Assembly (NCBI GenBank): GCA_964520425.1 | Contig: CAZFMX010000016.1 | Span: 1-44,760 of the forward strand | DNA: 44,760 nt | Direction of reading: 5' to 3' | DNA from: JAFGFY01 sp964520425 | GTDB taxonomy: Bacteria > Desulfobacterota > DSM-4660 > Desulfatiglandales > HGW-15 | Shown here: positions 16,239 to 24,034 of the stretch, piece after piece | Layout of the letters: every line of letters starts with the position of its first letter | Numbering within the stretch: the first letter of the stretch is position 1 | The notes under the pieces: model-generated | What the model saw: only the letters and a program-made list of their open reading frames with translations | Databases searched by the model: none | What the model was told of the DNA's origin: nothing | Translations under genes and position numbers: made by a program

Positions 16239-16253
16239 TTTGCAGATCCTTCA

Positions 16254-16326
16254 ACCACAAAGACTAAAGCACTAAGATTACACCATAGAATTCTTTTCTT
16301 TCTTTGTGTCTTGGTGCCTTTGTCTT
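16254..16326. repeat. Imperfect inverted repeat between gspL and gspM
   Basis: CCACAAAGACTAAAGCACTAAG on the left is the approximate reverse complement of CTTTGTGTCTTGGTGCCTTTG on the right, separated by ~20 bases. Similar CACAAAGACAC-type intergenic repeats occur in many bacterial genomes (from memory). It may modulate mRNA stability or the L/M ratio. Confidence 0.45.
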
Positions 16327-16330
16327 AAGA

Positions 16331-17548
16331 TCATTCCTCTGTTTCTTTTAAGGATACGGGGCTCAAGCCGATCACAAACCGTTCTTTGTTCTGCTTCACG
16401 TCCTTTGTTATGGCCGAACGAAAAGCGACGTCCTCGAACATAGGTGACCCCTCCAAGAGGGGTATCAGTTCGGACGCGGATTGGGCATATCCGTTCAATT
16501 GAATTTCCTTGCCCGTCAATTTTAAATCCGTCACCCACGCGGTGTCCGGGATCACCTGGGTTAACTCTCTCAGGATATCCAGAGCAGAATGATCTCCTTC
16601 GCTGATCTCTTTCAGAGTCTTAAGTCGAGCTGCGATCTCCTTGATACGCTCCTGCATCTCCGTAACCGTTGTAACCTCAGAAGAAAGTCGCTTCGCCTCC
16701 CCTTCCATGAATTTGAGCTGCTGATGACGACGATAAAGGTACCCGCCGCTGCAGGTCGCCATGGACAGAATCAGGAGAGAGACGAGCCCGATGAGTGCAT
16801 AGATTCCTTTGCGGCTCGGTTTTTTACGGACCTCCTGAGGGAGAAGGTTGATGCGGATCGGCGCCTCCCACAATACCTCCAAACCCAGCCCGAACGCCGG
16901 AATCAGGTCCGAAGACGAGATCCCCGCATCATGGAGACTGGAAGGTCGGAACACTTCCCTGTCTGAAAGGACATCCCCCTGTTGCATCAGAATATCCCGG
17001 ACACGCCCGTTCAGAGGGGATTTCCTTTTCCCGGACAGAAAGGCATAACAGTTTGCTGCAGCCACGGCAGACAGACACAAGCCGAAAACCCCCCCGGGCC
17101 ATTGCCTGCAGAAGGAGAGATAGGGCTCGCAGTCTTTCTTTTTCATGATGGCCAACAAGATCTTCAGTTGATTGTTCCCCCGGTCTTCTTCAATCACCTG
17201 ATGATCAAAATAGATTTCATCAACGGAGAGGGGGATATACTTGTCAATATCATAGGTCAGGGTGGTCTGAAGGTTCTCTTTCACAGTCAAAGGGTATACG
17301 ATTTCCCTGAGGATGACCTCTCCATTGGAGAGTCCCATCACAAGATTGGCCGTATGGATCTGATTCTCCTCCCTAAATTCGGATATATAGGATCTAATCT
17401 CTTCCAGCAACTCTCTCTTCGGTTTGTTTGCTTCTACGGCATACACAGAATGAGCCGCCAATCTCACCCCTTTTAAGGACTGCTTTAGAAAGGCCAAGAC
17501 GACTTCATTCTCTTTGATTTCGATACCGATGCTATCCTGAAAAATCAA
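16331..17548 (-). CDS. gspL: GspL-type assembly platform protein (PilM-PilN-like fusion)
   Basis: About 405 residues from a TTG at 17548, chosen because the perfect Shine-Dalgarno AGGAGG lies six bases upstream; ATG starts further upstream would lie deep in gspK. The N-terminal ~250 residues are an actin-like cytoplasmic domain (GIEIKENEVVLAFLKQ, ANLVMGLSNGEVILREI, DIDKYIPLSVDEIYFDH). The linker RINLLPQEVRKK is the PilN-type entry, followed by one TM helix (GLVSLLILSMATCSGGYLY), a coiled coil (~300-345) and a periplasmic ferredoxin-like domain (DTAWVTDLKLTGKEIQLNGY). It recruits GspE to the membrane. The first bases overlap the 3' end of gspK by 17 bases. Confidence 0.9.
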   Translation of the reverse strand: MIFQDSIGIEIKENEVVLAFLKQSLKGVRLAAHSVYAVEANKPKRELLEEIRSYISEFREENQIHTANLVMGLSNGEVILREIVYPLTVKENLQTTLTYDIDKYIPLSVDEIYFDHQVIEEDRGNNQLKILLAIMKKKDCEPYLSFCRQWPGGVFGLCLSAVAAANCYAFLSGKRKSPLNGRVRDILMQQGDVLSDREVFRPSSLHDAGISSSDLIPAFGLGLEVLWEAPIRINLLPQEVRKKPSRKGIYALIGLVSLLILSMATCSGGYLYRRHQQLKFMEGEAKRLSSEVTTVTEMQERIKEIAARLKTLKEISEGDHSALDILRELTQVIPDTAWVTDLKLTGKEIQLNGYAQSASELIPLLEGSPMFEDVAFRSAITKDVKQNKERFVIGLSPVSLKETEE

Positions 17549-18623
17549 CGCTTTCCTCCTGTGATTCCAACCAAAATTCCACATTATCCAGCCATTCAAC
17601 CGTACGGTATGGGGGGTTGCGTGTCATGTCTATCTCTAATATCACTTCGATTCCACGTCTTGCGGGGCTTCCGGACACAGACCCTGTGACGCGGATAGTA
17701 TAATAAGAGCCCGGATTGATGGAGAGGTATCGAGAAATGGCCCCGTAGACATCACCTCCGATTATAGGTGACAACTCATTAACGGACCTGAAAGGCTGTT
17801 CAGCCCTATGCTCCACGATTGATAGGACCAAATCATCGTTCATCATGGGAAGCGCGCGAAGGACCTGGGTCGGAGCGGCATTGACATTGATTCGGCCTAT
17901 ATCCCCGGAAGTCTTTTCTTTCAAATCCTCCACATCCCCCCGGGGGTATATGGTGAGCATTTCTCGTAATCCGCCGAAGAATATTTCGGGGGTCACGCCC
18001 CTGACCAGAAGCAATTCATCAATTGAATCAAAATCGCCGTTCTTTGCGCCGTATGGCTTGTCAAGGGATTGGTAATAATCGTCTTCTGCCCCGTTGATCC
18101 GGTGAAGATCATCCCTGTCGCGCCAATCCAAAATAGAGTCCACAATGATATTCTTATCCTGTTCATCCAAATCAAAAGGGCTCAACATCATCATGAGAAG
18201 CCCTGTGTCTGCCTGGTTGATGTTGATCTTTCCGCTCTCGTTTCCTATCTCTATTTCAATACGCCCTTCCCGGAAAGCAATAGGAGGTATCTGCTCACCC
18301 AGGCGCCATTCGTTTGTCTCTTCATCCAGCGGCATCTCATCGCTTTCAATGTCGCGGGGAAAAACACCATTGTTAAAAATCCGGTACCTAGCCAGGTTCA
18401 CTCCGGCCTTTGCGTAGTAATAACTGAGGGTCTCTTCCTTGAAATTGGTCGTAATGTTGATTTCAGTCCTCGTGGCAAAACAAAACTCCCCCACTAATAC
18501 AGACAGAAACGCCAGGATCCACAGGACAAGGATCAATGCAACGCCTCTGCTATTCAGACGAAATCGCTTCGCGGTTTCATCATACGCGACCTCGTTGCTC
18601 TGGAATAAGGAACTCTTCATCAA
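17532..18623 (-). CDS. gspK: Minor pseudopilin GspK
   Basis: 363 residues. A ~25-residue leader ends in a prepilin-type site (RGVALILVLWILAFLSVLVGEF), where Gly/Val replaces the usual Gly/Phe and the +5 Glu is missing, as is characteristic of GspK. The large globular domain (~70-340) contains SGKININQADTGLL, ILDWRDRDD, SIDELLLVRGVTPEIF and RINVNAAPTQVLRALP, the helix-hairpin-helix-like and INVNTA motifs of the family. It caps the pseudopilus tip with GspI and GspJ. The start codon overlaps the gspJ stop (ATGA). Confidence 0.93.
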   Translation of the reverse strand: MMKSSLFQSNEVAYDETAKRFRLNSRGVALILVLWILAFLSVLVGEFCFATRTEINITTNFKEETLSYYYAKAGVNLARYRIFNNGVFPRDIESDEMPLDEETNEWRLGEQIPPIAFREGRIEIEIGNESGKININQADTGLLMMMLSPFDLDEQDKNIIVDSILDWRDRDDLHRINGAEDDYYQSLDKPYGAKNGDFDSIDELLLVRGVTPEIFFGGLREMLTIYPRGDVEDLKEKTSGDIGRINVNAAPTQVLRALPMMNDDLVLSIVEHRAEQPFRSVNELSPIIGGDVYGAISRYLSINPGSYYTIRVTGSVSGSPARRGIEVILEIDMTRNPPYRTVEWLDNVEFWLESQEESVDFSG

Positions 18624-19276
18624 ACCTTTCCTTTTCCAACAGGGATTACAACATACAATGGAGACGCCTCCTCATCCGCCTGAAAACGGATCTGGAGCGC
18701 AAGGGGTAATCCCTTTTGTCCTTCCTGCTCTCCCCATGAGGGCTCCCAATAGGACAGTCCATCCGTGGAATCCTCCGGTGGAATAGGAGGTAGATACTGG
18801 AATTCGAAATCATGGATATTGGAGAGAAGGATATGCCAATCCTCTTCTCCCGGCTCATCTTGAGAAGACATTTTCAGCTGGTCAATCAGATCCCTTTCCA
18901 TGAACCATAGGTTCTTTCCCTCCTCCAGTGTCTCCACACGGTATTTGACCTGGACCACACCTGATGCGTCGCCAGGTATGAGATTTATTAGTGAAGAAAA
19001 TTCCAGGGAGGTCTCATCCCCCTTCAAATCGGCCTCAGGTTCTGTTCCTGATTTTTCACTTAGAGGTCTCGGCAGGGCTGAGGAGATTTGTCGCTGGATC
19101 AGGTCCAGGGTATATCTGTATCGCTGTTGATCTTCAATGGCGGATTCACCCTTTTCCCAGGCGCTGACACTCAATTTAAACCCGTTCTGGACCATGACCG
19201 CTATGACGGCGATGATGGTCAGTGATATCATCAATTCCAGCAGCGTAAACCCGGCACTTGCCTTAGACCTTTTCAT
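18620..19276 (-). CDS. gspJ: Minor pseudopilin GspJ
   Basis: 218 residues from ATG 19276 (MKRSKASAGFTLLEL), which overlaps the end of gspI by 14 bases. Longer starts would be antisense-like extensions through gspI. Prepilin peptidase site AG/FTLLELMISLTII with Glu at +5. The globular domain has RYTLDLIQRQISSALPR and a C-terminal LALQIRFQADEE strand, as in GspJ. Part of the tip complex. Confidence 0.92.
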   Translation of the reverse strand: MKRSKASAGFTLLELMISLTIIAVIAVMVQNGFKLSVSAWEKGESAIEDQQRYRYTLDLIQRQISSALPRPLSEKSGTEPEADLKGDETSLEFSSLINLIPGDASGVVQVKYRVETLEEGKNLWFMERDLIDQLKMSSQDEPGEEDWHILLSNIHDFEFQYLPPIPPEDSTDGLSYWEPSWGEQEGQKGLPLALQIRFQADEEASPLYVVIPVGKGKV

Positions 19277-19703
19277 CGGTTCCAATCCCTTTTGCCATAT
19301 GAAGGGTTCGAATGGTGAAGGTCCGTTCGCGCTCGCCGTCCGTCCAGACAATATCTACCGTGACTAGGAAGAGAGTTTCCACGGCTTTTGACAAAACGTC
19401 CGATTCCTCCCCCGATTCATAGGGATCAATGGACAACCTCCATCCATAGTCTTCCTCGATTATTCCTTCCGTCTCCCCTACCATCAGCCTATCGGCCAAA
19501 AGGGTCTCCTCCATCTTCGCCCTGGCATGAAAAATCGCCCGTGTGTATTCATCCGAGAGTTTGGCAGACTGCAATCCTCCGGAAAACAGTTGGAAGATAG
19601 CCACCAGGGAGATGGTCAGAATCATTATGGCGATCAGCACTTCAAGAAGAGTAAAGCCGCCCCTTTGGTCATTTGGCTCAAAGATCGGTTTCAGTCTTTT
19701 CAT
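19263..19703 (-). CDS. gspI: Minor pseudopilin GspI
   Basis: 146 residues from ATG 19703, inside the 3' end of gspH (26-base overlap). Prepilin site GG/FTLLEVLIAIMILTI with Glu at +5. It is followed by the ARAKMEETLLADRL helix and the VDIVWTDGERERTFTIRTL strand pair that mark GspI. The short reading frame and position between H and J support the call. Confidence 0.92.
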   Translation of the reverse strand: MKRLKPIFEPNDQRGGFTLLEVLIAIMILTISLVAIFQLFSGGLQSAKLSDEYTRAIFHARAKMEETLLADRLMVGETEGIIEEDYGWRLSIDPYESGEESDVLSKAVETLFLVTVDIVWTDGERERTFTIRTLHMAKGIGTDEKV

Positions 19704-20235
19704 AGATCTTGACTGAACCGTTGATCCTATCGAGAGCAACCGAAAAAACCCTGTCTTTATCATCATTCAAAATCACCTCTCCGCCGGTGGTCCCCCCTCC
19801 CGGGAAAAAGCGCATCACAAACGCACCGGTGGTCATCGTCTCCCCATTCAACGGTACACCCTCTCTAAGGCGGATCCCGTCCGAGAGGATATAGACCCTG
19901 GGCCCCTGCGGGCCATCGATTTCCGCATTATCTGAATCCGCGTCATCCGGGTCTGCCTCATCCGAGTCCGTCTCATCAGGCATCGGACACGCCATGACAC
20001 TCAACATATTGGTATCCATGTCAAATATCGCCAGGTAAGGGATCTTTTCCGTAATGGCATGGCTCCGTGCAAAACGCAGTGCGGAGGAAATTCGCCGCGC
20101 AGTGGACTCGGCGTTCATCCGACCCAATGATCCGGCCAACCTCGGAACCACTAGGGCTGTCGCCACACTAAGGAGGACCAAGACAATAATCAGCTCGATT
20201 AACGTAAAGCCGGATATTCTATTCCTGGGATTCAT
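19678..20235 (-). CDS. gspH: Pseudopilin GspH with acidic insertion
   Basis: 185 residues. Prepilin site SG/FTLIELIIVLVLLS with Glu at +5, then RISSALRFARSHAITEK typical of GspH/FimT. Between about residues 86 and 107 lies a highly acidic Asp/Glu/Ser/Ala stretch, encoded by an imperfect ~15-base tandem repeat (19922-19980). It looks like a surface loop expanded by slippage. The C-terminal FFPGGGTTGGEVILND strand is usual. Overlaps gspG by 17 bases and gspI by 26 bases. Confidence 0.92.
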   Translation of the reverse strand: MNPRNRISGFTLIELIIVLVLLSVATALVVPRLAGSLGRMNAESTARRISSALRFARSHAITEKIPYLAIFDMDTNMLSVMACPMPDETDSDEADPDDADSDNAEIDGPQGPRVYILSDGIRLREGVPLNGETMTTGAFVMRFFPGGGTTGGEVILNDDKDRVFSVALDRINGSVKIYEKTETDL

Positions 20236-20659
20236 TACCGATATTCTTCCAGTTCACGATATCCGTGTTTTCCCCTTCCCCGCCGGGCACTCCGTCCGCT
20301 CCATAGGAGATAATATCATAGTAGCCGTGCTCCCCCGGATAATTGTACACATAAGGATTTCCCCATGGGTCCAGAGGGATTTCCTTCGGCAGATAAGGGC
20401 CCTCCCATTTCTTGTTCTCATCGGGATTCACCCTCAGGGCTAAAAGGCCCTCTTCATTGGAGGGGAATCTCCCGACGTCGAGCCGATAAGTATCCAGGGC
20501 CGACTCAAAATAGCTGATTTGAGTCTGGGCCGCGTTCTGTTTGGCTTTCTCCGTCTTGCCAAACATTTTTGGCGCCACAAGAGCCGCCAAGAGCCCAAGT
20601 ATCACCATTACGATCAACAGTTCGATTAATGAAAACCCATTCTCTTTCCTAATTTTCAT
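20219..20659 (-). CDS. gspG: Major pseudopilin GspG
   Basis: 146 residues from ATG 20659 (AAGGTGG upstream; a GTG four codons earlier is possible). Prepilin site NG/FSLIELLIVMVILG with Glu at +5, the AAQTQISYFESALDTYRLD helix and FPSNEEGL are classic for the major pseudopilin. The C-terminal calcium-site loop (DPWGNPYVYNYPG ... YGADGVPGGEGENTD) is present. It forms the pseudopilus shaft. Confidence 0.96.
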   Translation of the reverse strand: MKIRKENGFSLIELLIVMVILGLLAALVAPKMFGKTEKAKQNAAQTQISYFESALDTYRLDVGRFPSNEEGLLALRVNPDENKKWEGPYLPKEIPLDPWGNPYVYNYPGEHGYYDIISYGADGVPGGEGENTDIVNWKNIGNESQE

Positions 20660-20765
20660 GACTTTTTCCACCTTGTTGCGTTGTTTCTCCGAGCCCCGGG
20701 GGCTCTTCTAATAGCTCATTGTCAGTGGTTCATGATCAATGTATTTCGACAGCTATACCTTAGTA

Positions 20766-20902
20766 CCCTTGAAATCCTGTATCCTTTTTCTTGTCAAAAA
20801 ACCTGTTGATTTTTCAGCAACCCTTCAGTCCTTTAAATCCTCAAATCCTGTGATAGGGCATTTCACTAGAATCCTTGAATCCTTGGCCCCTTGAATCCTT
20901 TT
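20766..20902. repeat. Degenerate short-period repeats in the gspF-gspG gap
   Basis: The 245-base gap contains repeated CCTTGAATCC/AAATCCTG-type words (plus strand), for example CCTTGAATCCTTGG followed by CCTTGAATCCTTTTCC (20873-20902), with looser units down to 20766. On the coding strand this reads AAGGATTCAAGG. Within it is a possible promoter for gspG: TTGACA at 20797-20792 with a poor -10, low confidence. No gene is present. Confidence 0.5.
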
Positions 20903-20904
20903 CC

Positions 20905-22134
20905 CTAAAACGGTATATCATTCATGCTGAAGATACCCATCAACATGGAGATCACCACAAACCCCACAACAAGGCCCATGAAAAGGATCATGACCGGCTC
21001 AAGGAGGGCTGTGAGGCGCTTGACCGTCTCTTTGACCGACTTCTCGTAACTTCCGGCCACCTGTGACAACATTTCCTCAAGCCGACCTGATTCTTCCCCC
21101 ACAATAATCATCTGTAGGCCCAAGGCCGGCAAAATGCCCGCCTCCTCCAAGGACTTGGATAATCGATCCCCCTCCTTCACCCTGGCATGAACATGCTTCA
21201 TGGCGTCTGCGATCACCTTGTTCGCGATAGTGGCTCGGACCAACTCAAGGGCCATGAGTATGGAGACACCGCTCTTTAAAAGCACGCCCAAAGTCCTGGC
21301 GAAACGCACGGTCTCCACCTTTGTGATAAGATCCCCCATCAGGGGCAATCGCAGTTTTAACCGGTCCAGACGAAGGCGCCCATTGGGGGTCCTGCTGTAA
21401 CGGTCATATAGGAACAAGACGGCCGCTATTACCATGGGAATCAACCACCACCAATTCTTCAATCCGGTACTCAGAGTGAGGAGAACCTTTGTCGAAAAGG
21501 GCAGGGCAGTCCCCATGTCGGAAAAGATCACTGAGAATTTTGGAATCACAAAGGTCAATAAGACCACAAGTGATGCCCCCCCCACCAGGACAAGGAAGAG
21601 AGGGTATATCATGGCTGAAATAATGAAATCCCTTAATTCTTGAGAGCTCTCGAGAGAGAGGCCAAGCCGATTCAAGACGTCAGGCAATACTCCTCCGATT
21701 TCACCGGCCTTAACCATGTTGATGTAGAAGTCTGAAAAAGCCTCTGGGTGTTTGGCCATGGCATCGGAAAGATAGGCGCCCCCTTGAACCAGTTTGAGCA
21801 CATCATCAATAATCCCTTTGACCCGATCCTTTTCAGCCACATCGATCAGTATGGACAGGGCCCGGTCCAAAGGCAGTCCAGCCCCCAGCAACACGGCCAG
21901 GTCCTGAGTAAAGACCATCACATCCTTTGAAGAAACCCGGTCCAATAAAGAGGAGAGCCATCTTGTCAGTCTGCTTTCAGCCGCGCCAGGGCCATCCTCC
22001 ATTAATTGAATCCGTATGGGGATATAGCCCTGCTTCTGGAGGATGCGGACAGCGCCAGTTTCGTCTTCGGCCTTTAGGGTTCCCTTGATGATTTTCCCTG
22101 AGGTATCGGCAACCTTATATGAATACCCGGCCAT
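20905..22134 (-). CDS. gspF: Type II secretion inner-membrane platform protein GspF
   Basis: 409 residues, normal for GspF. N-terminal cytoplasmic MAGYSYKVADTSGKIIKG, then two homologous T2SSF domains (~70-195 and ~275-395), with DVMVFTQDLAVLLGAGLPLD and TVRFARTLGVLLKSGVSIL as the paired domain starts. Three TM segments are visible: YPLFLVLVGGASLVVLLTF, WWWLIPMVIAAVLFLYD and ILFMGLVVGFVVISMLMGIF. It is the membrane scaffold that contacts GspE and GspL. Confidence 0.96.
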   Translation of the reverse strand: MAGYSYKVADTSGKIIKGTLKAEDETGAVRILQKQGYIPIRIQLMEDGPGAAESRLTRWLSSLLDRVSSKDVMVFTQDLAVLLGAGLPLDRALSILIDVAEKDRVKGIIDDVLKLVQGGAYLSDAMAKHPEAFSDFYINMVKAGEIGGVLPDVLNRLGLSLESSQELRDFIISAMIYPLFLVLVGGASLVVLLTFVIPKFSVIFSDMGTALPFSTKVLLTLSTGLKNWWWLIPMVIAAVLFLYDRYSRTPNGRLRLDRLKLRLPLMGDLITKVETVRFARTLGVLLKSGVSILMALELVRATIANKVIADAMKHVHARVKEGDRLSKSLEEAGILPALGLQMIIVGEESGRLEEMLSQVAGSYEKSVKETVKRLTALLEPVMILFMGLVVGFVVISMLMGIFSMNDIPF

Positions 22135-22211
22135 ACTCTCTAATCAAGCCTCCAAACTCCTTCTTTAGAAAGCCTCTTGCAGCATTCCTGATTATAGAAA
22201 CATGCCGGCCC

Positions 22212-23744
22212 TCAGGCCTCAGCGGTCACTCTCAACACTTCCCGTATCGTCGTCACACCATCTGCGACCTTTTTCCACCCATCCTGGCGAAGAGTGACAA
22301 GGCCCCTTTCAATGGCAACCCCCTTGATCCGGTCTGAATCCGAATTGGCCATAATCTCCTTTCGAATATCGTGATTGATAGGCAGGTATTCGAAAATCCC
22401 GATTCTCCCTTTAAATCCCGTATGGTGGCATTCACTGCATCCTTTCCCCTCATAAAACTCCATTCCGGCCGTCTCCTCGAGTCTCAGATTCATGGTTTCG
22501 ATCAACTCGTCATCCGGATCGGAGAGGATTTTACAGTGGGGGCAGATCACACGCACAAGACGCTGGGCCAGCGCACCAAGCAGAGTGGAGCCCAAAAGGA
22601 AATTTTCCACACCCATGTCCAAGAGTCGGGTAATGGCGCCGGCAGAGTCGTTGGTATGGAGGGTGCTGAAGAGTAGATGTCCGGTCAGGGCCGATTGAAC
22701 GGCAATCTCGGCGGTCTCACGGTCCCTAATCTCCCCTACAAGGATAATATCCGGGTCCTGGCGCACAATCGCACGCAGCCCGTGGGCAAAGCTTAAGCCG
22801 ATCTTTGGATTGACTTGGATTTGGTTGACTCCCTTCAATTGATACTCCACAGGGTCTTCGAGGGTAATGATCTTACTTTCAGAAGAAACGATCTTTGCCA
22901 GGGTGGTATACAGGGTTGATGTCTTTCCGCTTCCAGTCGGTCCGGTGACAAGAAACATGCCATAGGGCTGGTGAATCAGATGTGAATATTCTGCCACCAA
23001 TTCCTGCGGAAATCCCAGTCTTTCCAGATCGAGGACGAGGTTCTCTCTGTCCAGTATCCTCATGACGAGGCTTTCTCCGTAGAGCGTGGGTATGGTGGAG
23101 ACTCGAAAATCAATTTCTCTGTCCGCAATCCGGAGTTTGATCCTTCCGTCCTGAGGCAGCCGCCTTTCGGAAATATCGAGTTTTGACATGATCTTAACGC
23201 GAGACAGGATGGCGGCCTGCAGTCGTTTGGGAGGATGTTCTATTTCATGCAAGACTCCGTCAATTCGATATCTTACACTAAATTCATCCTCAAAAGGCTC
23301 AAAATGGATGTCGCTTGCTCTCTGTTCCACGGCATTGAGAATCAGCCGGTTGACCAGTCGAATAATAGGGGCCTCCGAGGCCATGTCGATGAGATGCCCG
23401 ACATCCGCATCTCCGTCAACTGAGAGTTCATAGGTGTCTTTATCGGCTTCTTCGATGATGGTCTCAATGGATTGAGTGCCCGTCCCATACAGGCGTTCAA
23501 TGGTCTCGAGGATGTCATCAATTCGCCCCTGGCGTATCTCCAAGTCGAAGCCAAAGGCAAACCTGAGGGAATCCATGGTCTGTTTGTCGTCCGGATCGGC
23601 CATGGCGATGCAAAGGGTCCCCTCTCTCATATAGAGCGGCACGAATTTCGCCTCTTTCATAAACCGGACGGAAAGGTTTTCGAGTTCCACCGGTTCTTTG
23701 GGGTAGTCTTTATAAATGATGGATTCAATTTCTTGGTCAGTCAT
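22212..23744 (-). CDS. gspE: Type II secretion ATPase GspE
   Basis: 510 residues. N1E-type N-terminal domain (~1-95), then the hexameric secretion ATPase core: Walker A GPTGSGKT (268-275), Asp box (IITLEDPVEY), Walker B region DPDIILVGEIRDRET (331-345) and His box STLHTNDS (360-367). A four-Cys zinc module is formed by CPHC (401-404) and CSEC (436-439), which distinguishes GspE/PilB from other secretion ATPases. It is the first gene of the gsp operon, about 100 bases after a near-consensus promoter. Confidence 0.97.
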   Translation of the reverse strand: MTDQEIESIIYKDYPKEPVELENLSVRFMKEAKFVPLYMREGTLCIAMADPDDKQTMDSLRFAFGFDLEIRQGRIDDILETIERLYGTGTQSIETIIEEADKDTYELSVDGDADVGHLIDMASEAPIIRLVNRLILNAVEQRASDIHFEPFEDEFSVRYRIDGVLHEIEHPPKRLQAAILSRVKIMSKLDISERRLPQDGRIKLRIADREIDFRVSTIPTLYGESLVMRILDRENLVLDLERLGFPQELVAEYSHLIHQPYGMFLVTGPTGSGKTSTLYTTLAKIVSSESKIITLEDPVEYQLKGVNQIQVNPKIGLSFAHGLRAIVRQDPDIILVGEIRDRETAEIAVQSALTGHLLFSTLHTNDSAGAITRLLDMGVENFLLGSTLLGALAQRLVRVICPHCKILSDPDDELIETMNLRLEETAGMEFYEGKGCSECHHTGFKGRIGIFEYLPINHDIRKEIMANSDSDRIKGVAIERGLVTLRQDGWKKVADGVTTIREVLRVTAEA

Positions 23745-23845
23745 TGTTCGTCAAACTCACGGATCATCCAGGTATTTGACCTGACGCACAGCTCCTGAAG
23801 CAATCCTCTTTAGAATAAAAAATTCCTTATATTTTACATGGTTGG

Positions 23846-23874
23846 AGTATAGGTGATTTTGACCTAGGTGTCAA
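23846..23874 (-). promoter_or_regulatory. Sigma70-type promoter of the gsp operon
   Basis: On the minus strand TTGACA (23874-23869) is followed after exactly 17 bases by TATACT (23851-23846). The 5' leader to gspE would be ~95 bases. A 9-bp inverted repeat, AGGTGTCAA (23866-23874) with TTGACACCT (23907-23915), overlaps the -35 box and could be an operator. Confidence 0.72.
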
Positions 23875-23889
23875 CTAGTGTCATGTCCC
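23875..23889. mobile_element. Possible relic of a CTAG-type element end beside the gsp promoter
   Basis: CTAGTGTCATGTCCC differs by one base from the terminal sequence CTAGTGTCGTGTCCC of the element at 34348-34676. Similarity stops after this, so chance is not excluded. It directly abuts the -35 hexamer of the gsp promoter. Confidence 0.3.
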
Positions 23890-24034
23890 CCATAAACTCC
23901 CTCACCTTGACACCTGGGATTGAATCTTCTATGCTCCAAACACGGAATGAGACCTTCAAAAAGATTCTTGTTTTTTCGATCGACGCCCAGTCGTCTTTCG
24001 GCTTCCAAGGCTTTTGTTTATCCTGAATGACCCA

